In this document: positions 33,811 to 43,868 of the stretch, in pieces
How positions within the stretch are numbered: the stretch's first letter is position 1
Layout: each line of letters opens with the position of its first letter
Assembly (NCBI GenBank): GCA_963675135.1
Contig: OY776124.1
Span: 12,972,677 to 13,036,676 of the forward strand
Direction: 5' to 3'
DNA from: Galeopsis tetrahit
Lineage: Eukaryota > Streptophyta > Magnoliopsida > Lamiales > Lamiaceae
DNA: 64,000 nt
Program-made: the position numbers and the translations under genes
The notes under the pieces: generated by a model
Databases searched by the model: none
What the model saw: the letters and a program-made list of their open reading frames with translations, nothing else
What the model was told of the DNA's origin: nothing

Positions 33811-34734
33811 AGAGGTTTTATACACCATTCAAAAAATAGAGCAATTAAATTACACAGTCATCCATTGTAATGTTGCTTAAAATACATGTTCTAAACATAC
33901 GTACATACGTCAAGAATTTGTACACAAATTATCTATAAATGTTGTTTCTTGATAATGTGTATACAAATTACACCAAAAGACAAAAATATTTCAAAGTTTT
34001 TAACCACAAAACCTACAAAAAGTAACAAAAGATGGTAACTACATCCATACACTATCATCAAATTAATTCCTCCAGACGCATATGCATTTTTCCATCCGTC
34101 CGAAATGTGTTGACCCTCATGCTTCCACGAAGTAATGACCGGGGGCAAAGTGCGCCCAACACCCATCGTAACCTACACGCATTCGAGATTTATGTGTTAT
34201 ATATACGTAATGCAACATATACGTGTAAATAAATTCATTAAATCAATGCAATCAAATACCTGGACGAAATGGTTCTCATTAATTAATCCCATCCAAATAC
34301 TCCTCGATTCTTGATGAGGTTCTTTGTTGAACGGCAGATACGTAAGGGATAGACGGGTATCAAGAACCACCACCGCCACATTATAGTGTGACGCCACTAG
34401 ATATCCCATGTACGGCAACCCGAACCAATGTTTTTTATGTGCAAACTTCGTAAAGCAATTCAATTTTTGAAGCACAACATGGACGTAATCATTCAACAAG
34501 AACACGTTGTTGTACAACGTTAGATTGCGGGACAGTTCGCTCATCAAGTCCATTCGAACCCTCGCCCACTCATCCTCACCCCATCCCATAAGCCCAGCCA
34601 CTGCTCGAAAACTGCAGTGTCCGTCACCCTTTACGTTCTTGATATCGATAATGTAGGGTTGATGCTCGATCGATAAATTTCTGATGAAGTCCATTCCTTG
34701 GGATTGTCGGGTACGCCGACGGGATACCTACACA

Positions 34735-35140
34735 CATTACAACCAAAACACCAAAATATTACACATCTACAACCAAAATACCAAAATATTACACATCTAC
34801 AACCAAAATACCAAAATATTACACATCTACAACCAAATCACCAAAATATTACCCATCTACAACCAAAACACCAAAGTATTACACATCTACAACCAAATCA
34901 CCAAAATACACCCATCTACAACCAAATCACCAAAATATTACACATCTACAAGAACACCAAAAAAATAAACACATCTACAACCAAATCACCAAAAATATTA
35001 CACATCTACAACCAAATCACCAAAATACACCCATCTACAACCAAATCACCAAAATATTACGCATCTACAAGAACACCAAAAAAATAAACACATCTACAAC
35101 CAAATCACCAAAAATAGTACACATCTACAAAACACCAAAA
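34735..35140. repeat. 30-bp tandem repeat in a transposase intron
   Basis: ACATCTACAACCAAA(A/T)(C/T)ACCAAAATATT, about 13 imperfect copies, between exons 3 and 4 of the OTU-transposase gene. No unique spacers between copies. Confidence 0.92.
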
Positions 35141-35423
35141 TAAACATGCAAGGGCTGAGAATTACCGGTTGTTTTTGTGGAATCGATTTCTTTTGGAAGG
35201 ACGGGGATGAGAGCGAGTTATCTACAGTGATGACCGTCTGCTCCTTTTGTACCGAGCAACATGCAACTTGACTCTCTACAAGCTCAAATAGGCTCGGCTC
35301 ACATTTGGTGGACGCATCAGACTTCTTCTTCTTCTTTCCTTTTTTGGGTCGACCACGAGTGTCTTCTTTAGGAGGTGGCTCAATAAGAGTCATAGTCTCG
35401 GGGTTTGCAAGCTCCCTCATACG

Positions 35424-36027
35424 CAGGGGCGGACCCAGAATGAAACGTTAGGGGGGGCCAACTGTAAAATTTTAAAGTAATCAAATTTAAATTATGCACT
35501 AACATTGATTTTATATATATCATTGATTTCAATCCTAAATTGTTTTACAAGATGACTTTCACTATTATTTTTAGATTGATTTGATATTGTCGGTATCTTT
35601 TTCATTTATAAAAGAATCAAATATAAATTAATTAATTAATGAAAAGACTACGTTAAATGTTTAATTCTAATTATTAGCTAATAATATGTTATATGATTCG
35701 TATTCATCTTTAACCAACAAAATAAAATTAGAAAATATTAATAACTGAATGATTAATTTTTAACATTAGATTAAATATTTAAGAAATAATTAAAATAATA
35801 AAATAAAACAAATAATACCACATTTGCAAGTTATTTTAAAAGAAAATAAGAGTAATTGATTAAGATACTTAATAAATTTGAGCACAAAGCATGCAATATT
35901 TCATTTGAGGGGGGCCAACTATAAACTAAATAAAAAAATTCTAAGACTGTTATACATATATATACTTGTTCCCTGATATTCAGGGGGTGCCATGGCCCTC
36001 CTCACTAGCAATGTGAGTCCGCCCCTG
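35424..36027. mobile_element. hAT-type MITE, 604 bp, in exon 3 of the OTU-transposase
   Basis: Ends CAGGGGCGGACCCA and (inverted) CAGGGGCGGACTCA. Perfect 8-bp target duplication CTCATACG at 35416-35423 and 36028-36035. AT-rich, no coding. Skipping it with one duplication copy restores the transposase frame. Confidence 0.93.
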
Positions 36028-38054
36028 CTCATACGCTTCAAGAAGATGAGTTGCTTCTCTAGAGAGAAGCTCTTATAAACCTCAGCCATATCGTCTACGA
36101 CATCTTCAAATCGATTTTTGTTGTGGGTGGGAACGGGGTCAACCGGTGTGGTGGTTGGGGTAGGCTCCATATCTAGCTTCCTCCAAAAGGGATCAATGGC
36201 ATTTACGGGTATCGGTTTGTCACAGTAAACATACTCCTCGATCTCATGACCACAGGGCAAACCATACACCTTCCTCAAGATATGTTGGCACTCTTTAGGA
36301 TCGAATCCGGGTCGTTTGATCACCTTGATTTCATCAAAGATCTTTTCTAGAGCCACAAACGACACCACCCCTCGTAAATAATTGAAAACGTTTGACAAGA
36401 ACCTATGTTGGGCAACATTCAAACTCTTTTCGAAGGAGGCTTTAATTGAAACATGGCATGCCTCGAATAGAGTGTGACATTTCTCCAAACACGTCTCAAA
36501 ATTTCCTAAGGAATTGCCGAGCATTCTTTTCAAGGCGGCATGATGGCTTTCGACCCTGATCAGAGAAAATTTAAAATGTTAGGCAACTTACAAATTAAAG
36601 TAATAATTTAAATAAAGACAAAAGTATAAACATACCTGTTGGTTGTGGTGTTGCCAAAGTACATAAATTCATTCGTCCAAGCCCTTACGAACCTCTCTTT
36701 ATAAGGGGTAATCCAACTCTTCAACACGTAATTCACTGGCTTCTTTGGAAATTTGGACTTGAACTTAGCAAGAGCTTCTTCAAAGTCGGATTGGGTATCG
36801 GACCTCCACAAATAATTGAAATGAGAGTTGAATACCTCTCATTTTTTGACATCTTTAAATGCACCCTTGCAGTTGGCTAATACATTCCGGTCAATGTGGA
36901 ATATACAAAGAAAATAACGGGCTTCAGGAAATTTCTTGGCCACAACATTCATCAATGCAAGCTCACGGTCCGTGATAATAACATCGGGAAGAGAAGATGA
37001 GCCCAACACATCTCGAAGCACCTCCAATGCCCATTGATAATTTTCTTCTTTCTCATCCATTAGGTACACCGACGCAACACAAAATGTGATCCCAGTCGAT
37101 GTAACTCTCACAATCTCCAAATAAGGTAGCCGGTACCTATTTGTCTTGTATGTGCAATCTATCATGAGTACCTTCAGAAAAGCACGCACCAATTGGAGTG
37201 AGACGGGATGCGCAAAAAACAACTCGTTAAGAGTGTTTGTCTTCTCACATCTTCGTGTGGTATGAAAGTAATTTTGCTCGATAAGTTGACTCATCAAATA
37301 TTGCAACTGACTACGTCCACAATATTGATGGATTTTATGCTTCAACCTTACATTGTAGATCGTTCGAAGAGTCGAGTGATTGTTCTCATTCTTCTTCTTC
37401 TTCAACTTCATCAATACAGATTTAGGAGGAGCGTGTAATTTGGACATTTCGACAACGAAGTCCTCTTCCTCGGTAGTTAGGCGGTTGGCATAAGAATGTC
37501 CCTCAAGGTAACGGGATATTGGATGGTTATGTGTACCGCATTTCACCTCCAATCTCCACTGCATTTCAGATTCTTCTGTACCCTTCAACATAAACGGACA
37601 CCCACATTTCTTGGTGCCCGTAACCTTTCCACTCTTTTCTTCTACCACCTCGTTCTTCTTAGCCTTCTTCTTCATAGGAGTTGTAGGCTTCTTCTTTTCA
37701 CGGTACGCACCGCCACGCTCACACGTCAAGAATATACGACTTTTTTTAGTACCTTGGCCGTTATCCGACCGCTTCACAACAATAATTATGTTGTGTTGTT
37801 TCCCCGTACTACGCACCCAAGACAAGAGTGCGTCACGAGACTCGAACAAAGCCATATTCGTGAAGACGTCCGTGTAGTCCATAACAATTTCACGACCCCG
37901 GGCATCATCATTCTCCCTTTCAACAACAAAGTCATTCACCCACTCATCATCATCATTGTACTCCTCGTACTCCTCTTTGAGACAATATTCGTCCACCCAA
38001 ACATCGTCCTTCTCATCACCCAAATTCTGAAATTCAAAAAAACAAAAATTATAC

Positions 38055-38285
38055 ATTGTTCGAAAATTTGTTCAAAACAAAACATATATGTTCGAAAAAT
38101 AGTTCAAAACAAAAGCTTCATGTTCGAAAAAAAGTTCAAAACAACAGTTTCATGTTCGAAAAATTATTCAAAACAAAAGACCTATGTTCGAAAAAAAGTT
38201 CAAAACAAAAGAGATTTGGTTTGAACTTTTTTTCAGACAACACGACCATGTCCGAAAAAAAAAAACACGAACATGGTCATCTTCT
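38055..38285. repeat. TGTTCGAAAAA repeats, array 3
   Basis: About six copies of ATGTTCGAAAAA.AGTTCAAAACAAAAG at ~30-bp spacing, in the first intron of the OTU-transposase gene. Shares the TTCGAA core with arrays 1 and 2. Confidence 0.85.
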
Positions 38286-38390
38286 TCGCTGAACCAGTCG
38301 CGAAAATGGGATTTTTTGAAAAACGACCAAATGCAATACATAATGTCAAAATGTATGTCCTAAATGCATATTATTTCAACTACATACCAC

Positions 38391-39589
38391 CAAGGATGAA
38401 AATATCGCTATCGCAACAAATATCGCAACCTTAATTTTACGGATATATTGCGGGATATATGGATATCGCATATCGATATCACAAAAAAATTGAAAAAATG
38501 ACGGAAATCTTATTAAAATCTTGGAAATCTAACATGAAATTTTAGGGATTATTAAAACATACTCCCTCCGTCCGCCTATAAGTTTCTCATTTTACCATTT
38601 TAGTCCGTCCGCCTATAAGCTTCTCATACCCTTTTTGGTAAGTATTTTTTCTTACACATCACTTTATATCTTACTTTTTCTCTCTATCTCTCTCCTTCTT
38701 CCAATCACATCACTTGTACTATATCTATTATTTAATCACTTTTCTTAATCTTTGTGTCAAAAAGTAGCGGAAAGCTTATAGGCGGACGGAGGGAGTACTA
38801 TTATACATGTATTCCATTCAAAAGTCATTAAAATTATATGTTTAAAACAAACATATAGATAATAAATTATATAAATACTGGCTGACGAAAACTAATTGAC
38901 AACATAATACAATATAAAATGATTAAATATACATGATGAAATACAATTAATATCAAAATGATGACCTATGAGGTTCAAATATAGTAGGTGAAATGACATC
39001 TTTGTCCAAACAACAATGATAAAATACAATTAAATATTGGCTGACGAAAACTAATTGATAAGATAATACAATACAAAATGATTAAATAAATATACATGAT
39101 AAAATACAATTAATATCAAAATGATAGCATATGGGGTTCACAAATAGTAGATGAAATGACATATTTGTCCAAACAACATTCATACTAACTCATCACATTA
39201 TATTAATTTAGGATATAGTTATGCACGTGTAATTCATATGTTTAAAAAAAACTACTAAATATATGAGGTGAATTGAAAATATATTCGCTTACACTATTAA
39301 AAATAAAATAAAATGTACTCCTATAATTGTGTGCATAAAAAAATAAAATTTCAAATAAGTTTGCAATTTTTTCAGATTTTGCGATATTGTGCGATATCGT
39401 GCGATATATCTGCGATATTTCTCCATTCCCGTCCAATTTTACACTACGGTTGAACGATATCGATATCGACATCGATATTTTGCGATATATCCGCGATACT
39501 CGGGAAAAAATAAATTAGACCCCAATATCCACATCGCAATATCCAAATTTGCGATATATCCGCGATATTTCACGATATTTTCATCCTTT
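38391..39589. mobile_element. hAT-like non-autonomous element, 1.2 kb, with a nested MITE
   Basis: Ends CAAGGATGAAAATATCG and (inverted) AAAGGATGAAAATATCG. Perfect 8-bp direct repeats CATACCAC at 38383-38390 and 39590-39597. Ends are dense in GATATCG/CGATAT words. Holds a Stowaway MITE (38562-38796) and a ~155-bp tandem duplication (about 38870-39175, GGCTGACGAAAACTAATTGA in each copy). It lies in intron 1 of the OTU-transposase. Confidence 0.8.
38562..38796. mobile_element. Stowaway-type MITE nested in the hAT-like element
   Basis: CTCCCTCCGTCCGCCTATAAG-type end on the left and its inverse GGCGGACGGAGGGAG on the right, flanked by TA at 38560-38561 and 38797-38798. 235 bp. Near the left end the words GTCCGTCCGCCTATAAG repeat, an internal duplication of the terminus. 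Confidence 0.92.
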
Positions 39590-39973
39590 CATACCACTAT
39601 AAAGTCATAAGATGCAAAAAAAAAAAAAAAAAAAACAAGCATAAACACCAACACAAACACTAAAAAATCCTAAACATAAAAACTCTTTCACTTTCAAAAA
39701 AAAAAAAACTTTCAAAACATGATAAATAACTTACAAATGAGTCTTTGACACCACCACTAGTAGTTATTACATCATAATCGACCATTTTCGACTCCATTTT
39801 CGCTCTCAAAATCGAACTTGCAGAAAAAAAAAATTGAAATTGAGAGAAATTGATGACTCTCTGTATTCTCGCGTTTAGATAGGAGGTGGGTGTACTCATC
39901 CAGTGTTTTTTTAAAAAAAGTACAGAAGGGGTAAATACGTCATTTCACAACACCCTTTCCACAAAAAAATAAT

Positions 39974-40006
39974 CTCCTGAGTGTACTCATAGGAAACCCA
40001 GGTTCC
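39974..40006 (-). repeat. Right terminal inverted repeat of the MULE
   Basis: Reverse complement begins GGAACCTGGGTTTCCTATGA then GTACACTCAGG. Directly abuts LTR sequence of copia 3. Confidence 0.75.
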
Positions 40007-41197
40007 TTGATCCCTAGGATGTCTAGAGTCCTAGTACCCTTTCTCAACTCAGAACCGAACTGTTCTTCTCTCAATAATCAGCTCTTTCCACTTCTACTAC
40101 TACAACCTTCTAACTTTCACACTTGAAAGGTATAAGGGTTGAAGTAAGGTTCCAACTAATGAGATATCCTTTACAATGAAGGTCAGTGTATAAGGATAGG
40201 ATATCTCTCTAAGCTTTGTATGAATTATACAATGGGGTTCAGCTTAGATGAAGTGTTTGAAGACTAAGAATGTCTTTTGAGGACTTTGAAGCTTCAGAGT
40301 AGTTGTAGTTGGATTCAGTAGATTGGATACTCCAAATGGTCTTTACACTTCTGTATTTATAGACAAATTTGAGGATTTGCCCGTTGGAGAGGCACCCACA
40401 AATGTCTATAAGTGTCTTCCTTGAAATCTTCAAACTGGAGGACAAATTCTGATGGTGACATGTCCTTAATTTGGGAAATAAACGGATGTAACCACTTTGT
40501 CTTCATTCTGCAGCACTTTTCCCAATGTCTGACTTCAAGATTCACTTGGTCAAACATGGACATCTCTTCTTATCAAAGACCCTGAGATAAGGACAACATT
40601 CCTTATCTCTTGGACAACTCTACTTATCAGATTCAACAGAGTTTTCTTATCAGCAGTGTTGGCTCTTTGAGCTCTTCAGATGACTTGGCTCTTTCTCTTT
40701 CCATGACTTCTTAGAATAGTTCTCTGAGCATATATGTCTTGGAAAAGTGGTCTTGACCTCTTCAGCAAAGTTGGCCTTGAACTTCAAAGCTTGTTCTATT
40801 TCAATTGTGCTGAGACAATATTGCTGGACAACTCTTCTGAACTTGTCAATTCTTGTGGTAGACTTGATCTTTAGGATTTATTCTACTTAGTTGATCTTTA
40901 GATAAGTTGTTCCACTTTGACTTGTCTTTGATCAGCATACTTGTCCTTCAGCGGACTTGGGGTCAATCCAAAAACTGAGCCTTGAGGAGACTTGAACAGA
41001 ATAAACTTGTAAGCATGTGTTCCCCCTCAACTAGTGCATCTATTTATCTAAGAGCTGCCTAACACATCAGCTCCTCTACTTGGCTTAGTCTACATGTTCC
41101 AACAGTCCTGAAACATGTTCATTAAAATTGACTTGTCTACTTGGCATGCCTTAGGGGGGTTTTGGTATCATAATCAAAACTCATTTTATTCCCAACA
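40005..41197 (-). repeat. 3' LTR of copia 3, truncated
   Basis: Matches 53733-54909 with scattered substitutions and a ~16-base length difference near 40940. It lacks the part equivalent to 53209-53732. The missing edge coincides with the end of the MULE. Confidence 0.9.
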
Positions 41198-41684
41198 ATT
41201 TCCCCCTTTTTGATGATGCCAAAACCTATACAATCTATGCAAAGGTGACTTGATTACACTTATTACATTCTACTTCAGTGAAGGTGACTGAGGTCAAGTT
41301 CCCTGAAAGAAAATGTGTTAGTGTATTTTCTGTTTTCATTTGCATATAGGTTGATAAGTCAGACAAGTTAGAATTCAGTAATGTTGATTCAAAATGTGTT
41401 CAACTATCATTCAAATAAGAGATCATTACAGGCATGTTGATAGTTGAATAAACATATCAGAGCATGGACATTACATCAGAGCATAAATTAACTAAATTAC
41501 ATGATCAGAGTAATACTTAACAAGATATTCTATCAGAGCATTAATCTTGAGTATCAGAGCAAAAATTCATCAGAGCAAAACATATCAGCAGTCTTGAGTA
41601 ATTTCAGCATAGATGACCAATTTCAACAAGTCAGCAGTCAAGACATTCAGATCAGCAGAAAAGGGTCAAGAGGACTTATCCAAT

Positions 41685-43037
41685 TCAGAGATTATCTTCA
41701 GGAGGTGGCACCATCCCATATTGTGCCCACACTCTCTTCTTTAATTCCATGGCCTCTTGGTTAGTGCCCTTAGGTCCAAGTTCCATCCTGTTCAACTTTA
41801 GGATCTCAAAGAATTCTTGGAAGATTCTTGACTGATCAATCCATCCATTCAGATTTGGAGGCATGTATATGATTGGATTAGGGGCAGTGAGTTCAATTCT
41901 TGCAATGTCAGCAGCTGCAAGCAATTGCTGATATAATTCCCTGTGATATTTTATCATGAACTCAGTAAAAGTGGAGTTGACATCTTTTCCATTCCATCTG
42001 TCAATGACATAGTAGTCATAGACAAACTCCCTTTTTGCCTCTTCCGATGTATCATTCAGATGTATTGGCACCCATTTATCCAAGTGTGGATATTTGGTAT
42101 CAATGGGGATAAGTAGTTGTGGCTTTAACTTGCTGTATGTAGCTCTTCTTCTTCTTGGTTTCTGGAAATCAGCTCTTCTCTTGTCTCTTGCTCTATTAGC
42201 TTCTTCCATCAGATCCATCTTTTCTTGGGCCCTCATCATGGCCAGCTTCTGTTGTGTTTCAGGTTCTTTGCCATACCCTTCTTGAAACAGCTTTGATGGA
42301 TCATTTAACAACACATTTGTCTTCTTCTTTGGTCCAGGTCCAAAGCCTTCATCATACAGCTCTTCAATGTTTTCAGCAGCTTTGGCACCTTTAGTGGACT
42401 TGGTCTCAGCAGACTTGTCAGTTTCAGAAGACTTTGCCTTTTTAACAGTCTTGGTCACTTCAGCAGTTTTGACCTTTTCAGCAATTTTGCTCTTCTTGGA
42501 GGTAGGCTCTTCTTCCTCAATCCTGAATTCAAGTGGCAAATCAAGACTGTTAGGAAAATCTGTAAAAGTTTCAACAACTTTCCTTTTGTTTCCTTTTGCT
42601 TTCTTGATTTGGCCTCTTGTTTGGACTCCTTCAGTGGATTTGTCCATTCTAGAAGCTTCTCCTCCTGGCCTCTGCTGAAGCCTTGCCTTTTCTTCTTGTG
42701 CTGAAGCCATTGAATTCTTCAATGTTATGGCTAACTGCTCTTCTTCATCCAGATCTTCTAAGTTTAGAACTGCTTGCTTCTTGCCCTTATCTTCAGCAGC
42801 CTTTTCTTTGCCCTTATCTGAACCACCAATAACTAAGGCACCTTTGGCCCTTACTCTTTCTCTTTCCCCCTTTTTGGAAGCATCAAAACACTGAGGTTTG
42901 AGCTCACTCATGGTTGTTGCCATCAGGGATTGGGCTAGGTTCAGGGATTTCATCTCTTCTAGCAGATATACATTTTCATCATGTATATTATGCATCCTAT
43001 CACTGCTCAAGCTAAGGAAGGCTAGAACAGGCTTCAT
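41685..43037 (-). CDS. Extra ORF of copia 3, C-terminal piece
   Basis: 450 codons. A highly charged Lys/Glu/Ala-rich first half (KIAEKVKTAEVTKTVKKAKS) is followed by a more globular C-terminus (LLIPIDTKYPHLDKWVPIHL, YVIDRWNGKDVNSTFTEFMI, WAQYGMVPPPEDNL). Not recognised as an enzyme. It is the last coding piece before the polypurine tract. Together with 43312-46487 it looks like one very long downstream ORF or two, broken by stops and frameshifts. Confidence 0.5.
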   Translation of the reverse strand: MKPVLAFLSLSSDRMHNIHDENVYLLEEMKSLNLAQSLMATTMSELKPQCFDASKKGERERVRAKGALVIGGSDKGKEKAAEDKGKKQAVLNLEDLDEEEQLAITLKNSMASAQEEKARLQQRPGGEASRMDKSTEGVQTRGQIKKAKGNKRKVVETFTDFPNSLDLPLEFRIEEEEPTSKKSKIAEKVKTAEVTKTVKKAKSSETDKSAETKSTKGAKAAENIEELYDEGFGPGPKKKTNVLLNDPSKLFQEGYGKEPETQQKLAMMRAQEKMDLMEEANRARDKRRADFQKPRRRRATYSKLKPQLLIPIDTKYPHLDKWVPIHLNDTSEEAKREFVYDYYVIDRWNGKDVNSTFTEFMIKYHRELYQQLLAAADIARIELTAPNPIIYMPPNLNGWIDQSRIFQEFFEILKLNRMELGPKGTNQEAMELKKRVWAQYGMVPPPEDNL

Positions 43038-43311
43038 CTTTTGCTCAACAACCTCTTCTATGGTAGCTTTCAGAGATGCATCAAGTTGGGCTTTTTGCTA
43101 TAGAATTTTCAGCAATGTTGGCAATAACTTCTTGAGAAAACTTTTCTGAGGCAGCTTTCACCATTGCCAACCTTAACTCTTCAGCCCTTTTCTTTTGTAA
43201 AGTTATTTTATTTCCAAGGGCCTGCTTGACAGTCAGCCTAAGTGCTTTGACATTAGAGTTGTGGTTGTCTCTTAGCAGCTTCTGTTCTTTCTTGACTTCT
43301 TTGGAAATTGA

Positions 43312-43868
43312 TTACATGCTTGTCTGTTCTTTCTGAACTTCTGCTGAGATAGTTTGCAATCCTGACTCTACTCCACTGATCCTGGCTTCAATTGTGGGCA
43401 ACATCACATCTTCAATTGTGGGCAACACCACATCCTCTGATCCTGTCAGTCTCATTTCTACTGAAGCCAATGTTCTTCTTTGCTCATCCAAGGTGCCTGA
43501 AGTTTCAGCATAGGCAGTTTGGAGTTGATGAGCCAAGGAGTCCAGTTTTGCTGAATGTTCACCAAGGATTGCTTGGGCTGAACTGGAATCCACTTGGATA
43601 GGTGCATCAGTGAGTAATTCATCTGCAAAAATTTGATCAAAAGAAATTCCTGCAATATCAGACAAGTCAAATGGGTTAGTGAATAAACACTCATCACCCT
43701 CAGTATTTTTTGCATAACACTCTGATACATCAGCATCCTTCTTCTCATTTTCAACTTATTTTTGTCTCCCTTCATAAATAATGTTCTCACACAAAGGATC
43801 AGGCCTCCTTTCATCAAGGGATTCCTGAAGTTCAGATTTGACTTCAAGAATAACCTGTCATTCCTCAC
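43312..43868 (-). pseudogene. Extra ORF of copia 3, coiled-coil middle piece
   Basis: The frame 43312-43665 has heptad-like sequence (ILGEHSAKLDSLAHQLQTAY, LASVEMRLTGSEDV, ISGVESGLQTISAEVQ). The stretch up to 43868 is partly open in another frame, so at least one frameshift is present. It lies between the Pro-rich piece upstream and the Lys-rich piece downstream. Confidence 0.4.

Larger units (their letters stand above)
33933..39797 (-). pseudogene. MULE transposase with C-terminal OTU protease-like domain
   Basis: Five exons on minus: 39797-39735, 38026-36636, 36555-35166 (holding a hAT MITE at 35424-36027), 34727-34260 and 34172-33933. Without the MITE, exons 1-4 sum to exactly 900 codons and the whole to about 979 residues. 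Domains: acidic N-terminus; a FAR1-like zinc region (CGCPFML...KCGTHNH); DDE transposase with D311 (MIDCTYKTN), D374 (ITDREL) and probable E487 (VESHHAALK); a CGHEIEEY segment like the family's SWIM region; a Lys-rich linker (RGRPKKGKKKKK); and an OTU domain with D779 and C782 (GDGHCSFRA) and H897 (NENHFVQ). OTU folds are deubiquitinase-type cysteine proteases. Breaks: one TGA at 36839-36841 (about residue 417) and the MITE. Otherwise open. Confidence 0.8.
29168..40006. mobile_element. Mutator-like element, 10.8 kb, carrying PMD and OTU-transposase genes
   Basis: Left end GGCACCCGGATTTCCTATGA. The reverse complement of the right end is GGAACCTGGGTTTCCTATGA, and similarity resumes further in (GGATGAGNACACCCAC near 29220 and 39886). 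Between them are two convergent multi-exon genes: PMD on plus and a transposase with an OTU domain on minus. A 9-bp target duplication is not seen, because the right flank is a truncated copia LTR. Inside it are three hAT-like MITEs and one Stowaway MITE. Gene content and inverted termini together make the MULE call firm. Confidence 0.85.

Noticed and set aside
34684..35087. Plus-strand frames rich in HLQPKYQNIT repeats
   Set aside because: They are translations of the 30-bp intron repeat of the OTU-transposase gene.
34735..35140. Regular 30-bp repeats resembling a CRISPR array
   Set aside because: Copies are directly adjacent without unique spacers, in a plant intron. It is an ordinary minisatellite.
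37496..38224. A 242-residue plus-strand frame
   Set aside because: It is antisense to the N-terminal exon of the OTU-transposase, which has real domain motifs and splice sites.
39389..39610. A 73-residue Tyr/Arg/Phe-rich plus-strand frame
   Set aside because: It is generated by GATATCG/CGATAT repeats at the end of the hAT-like element.
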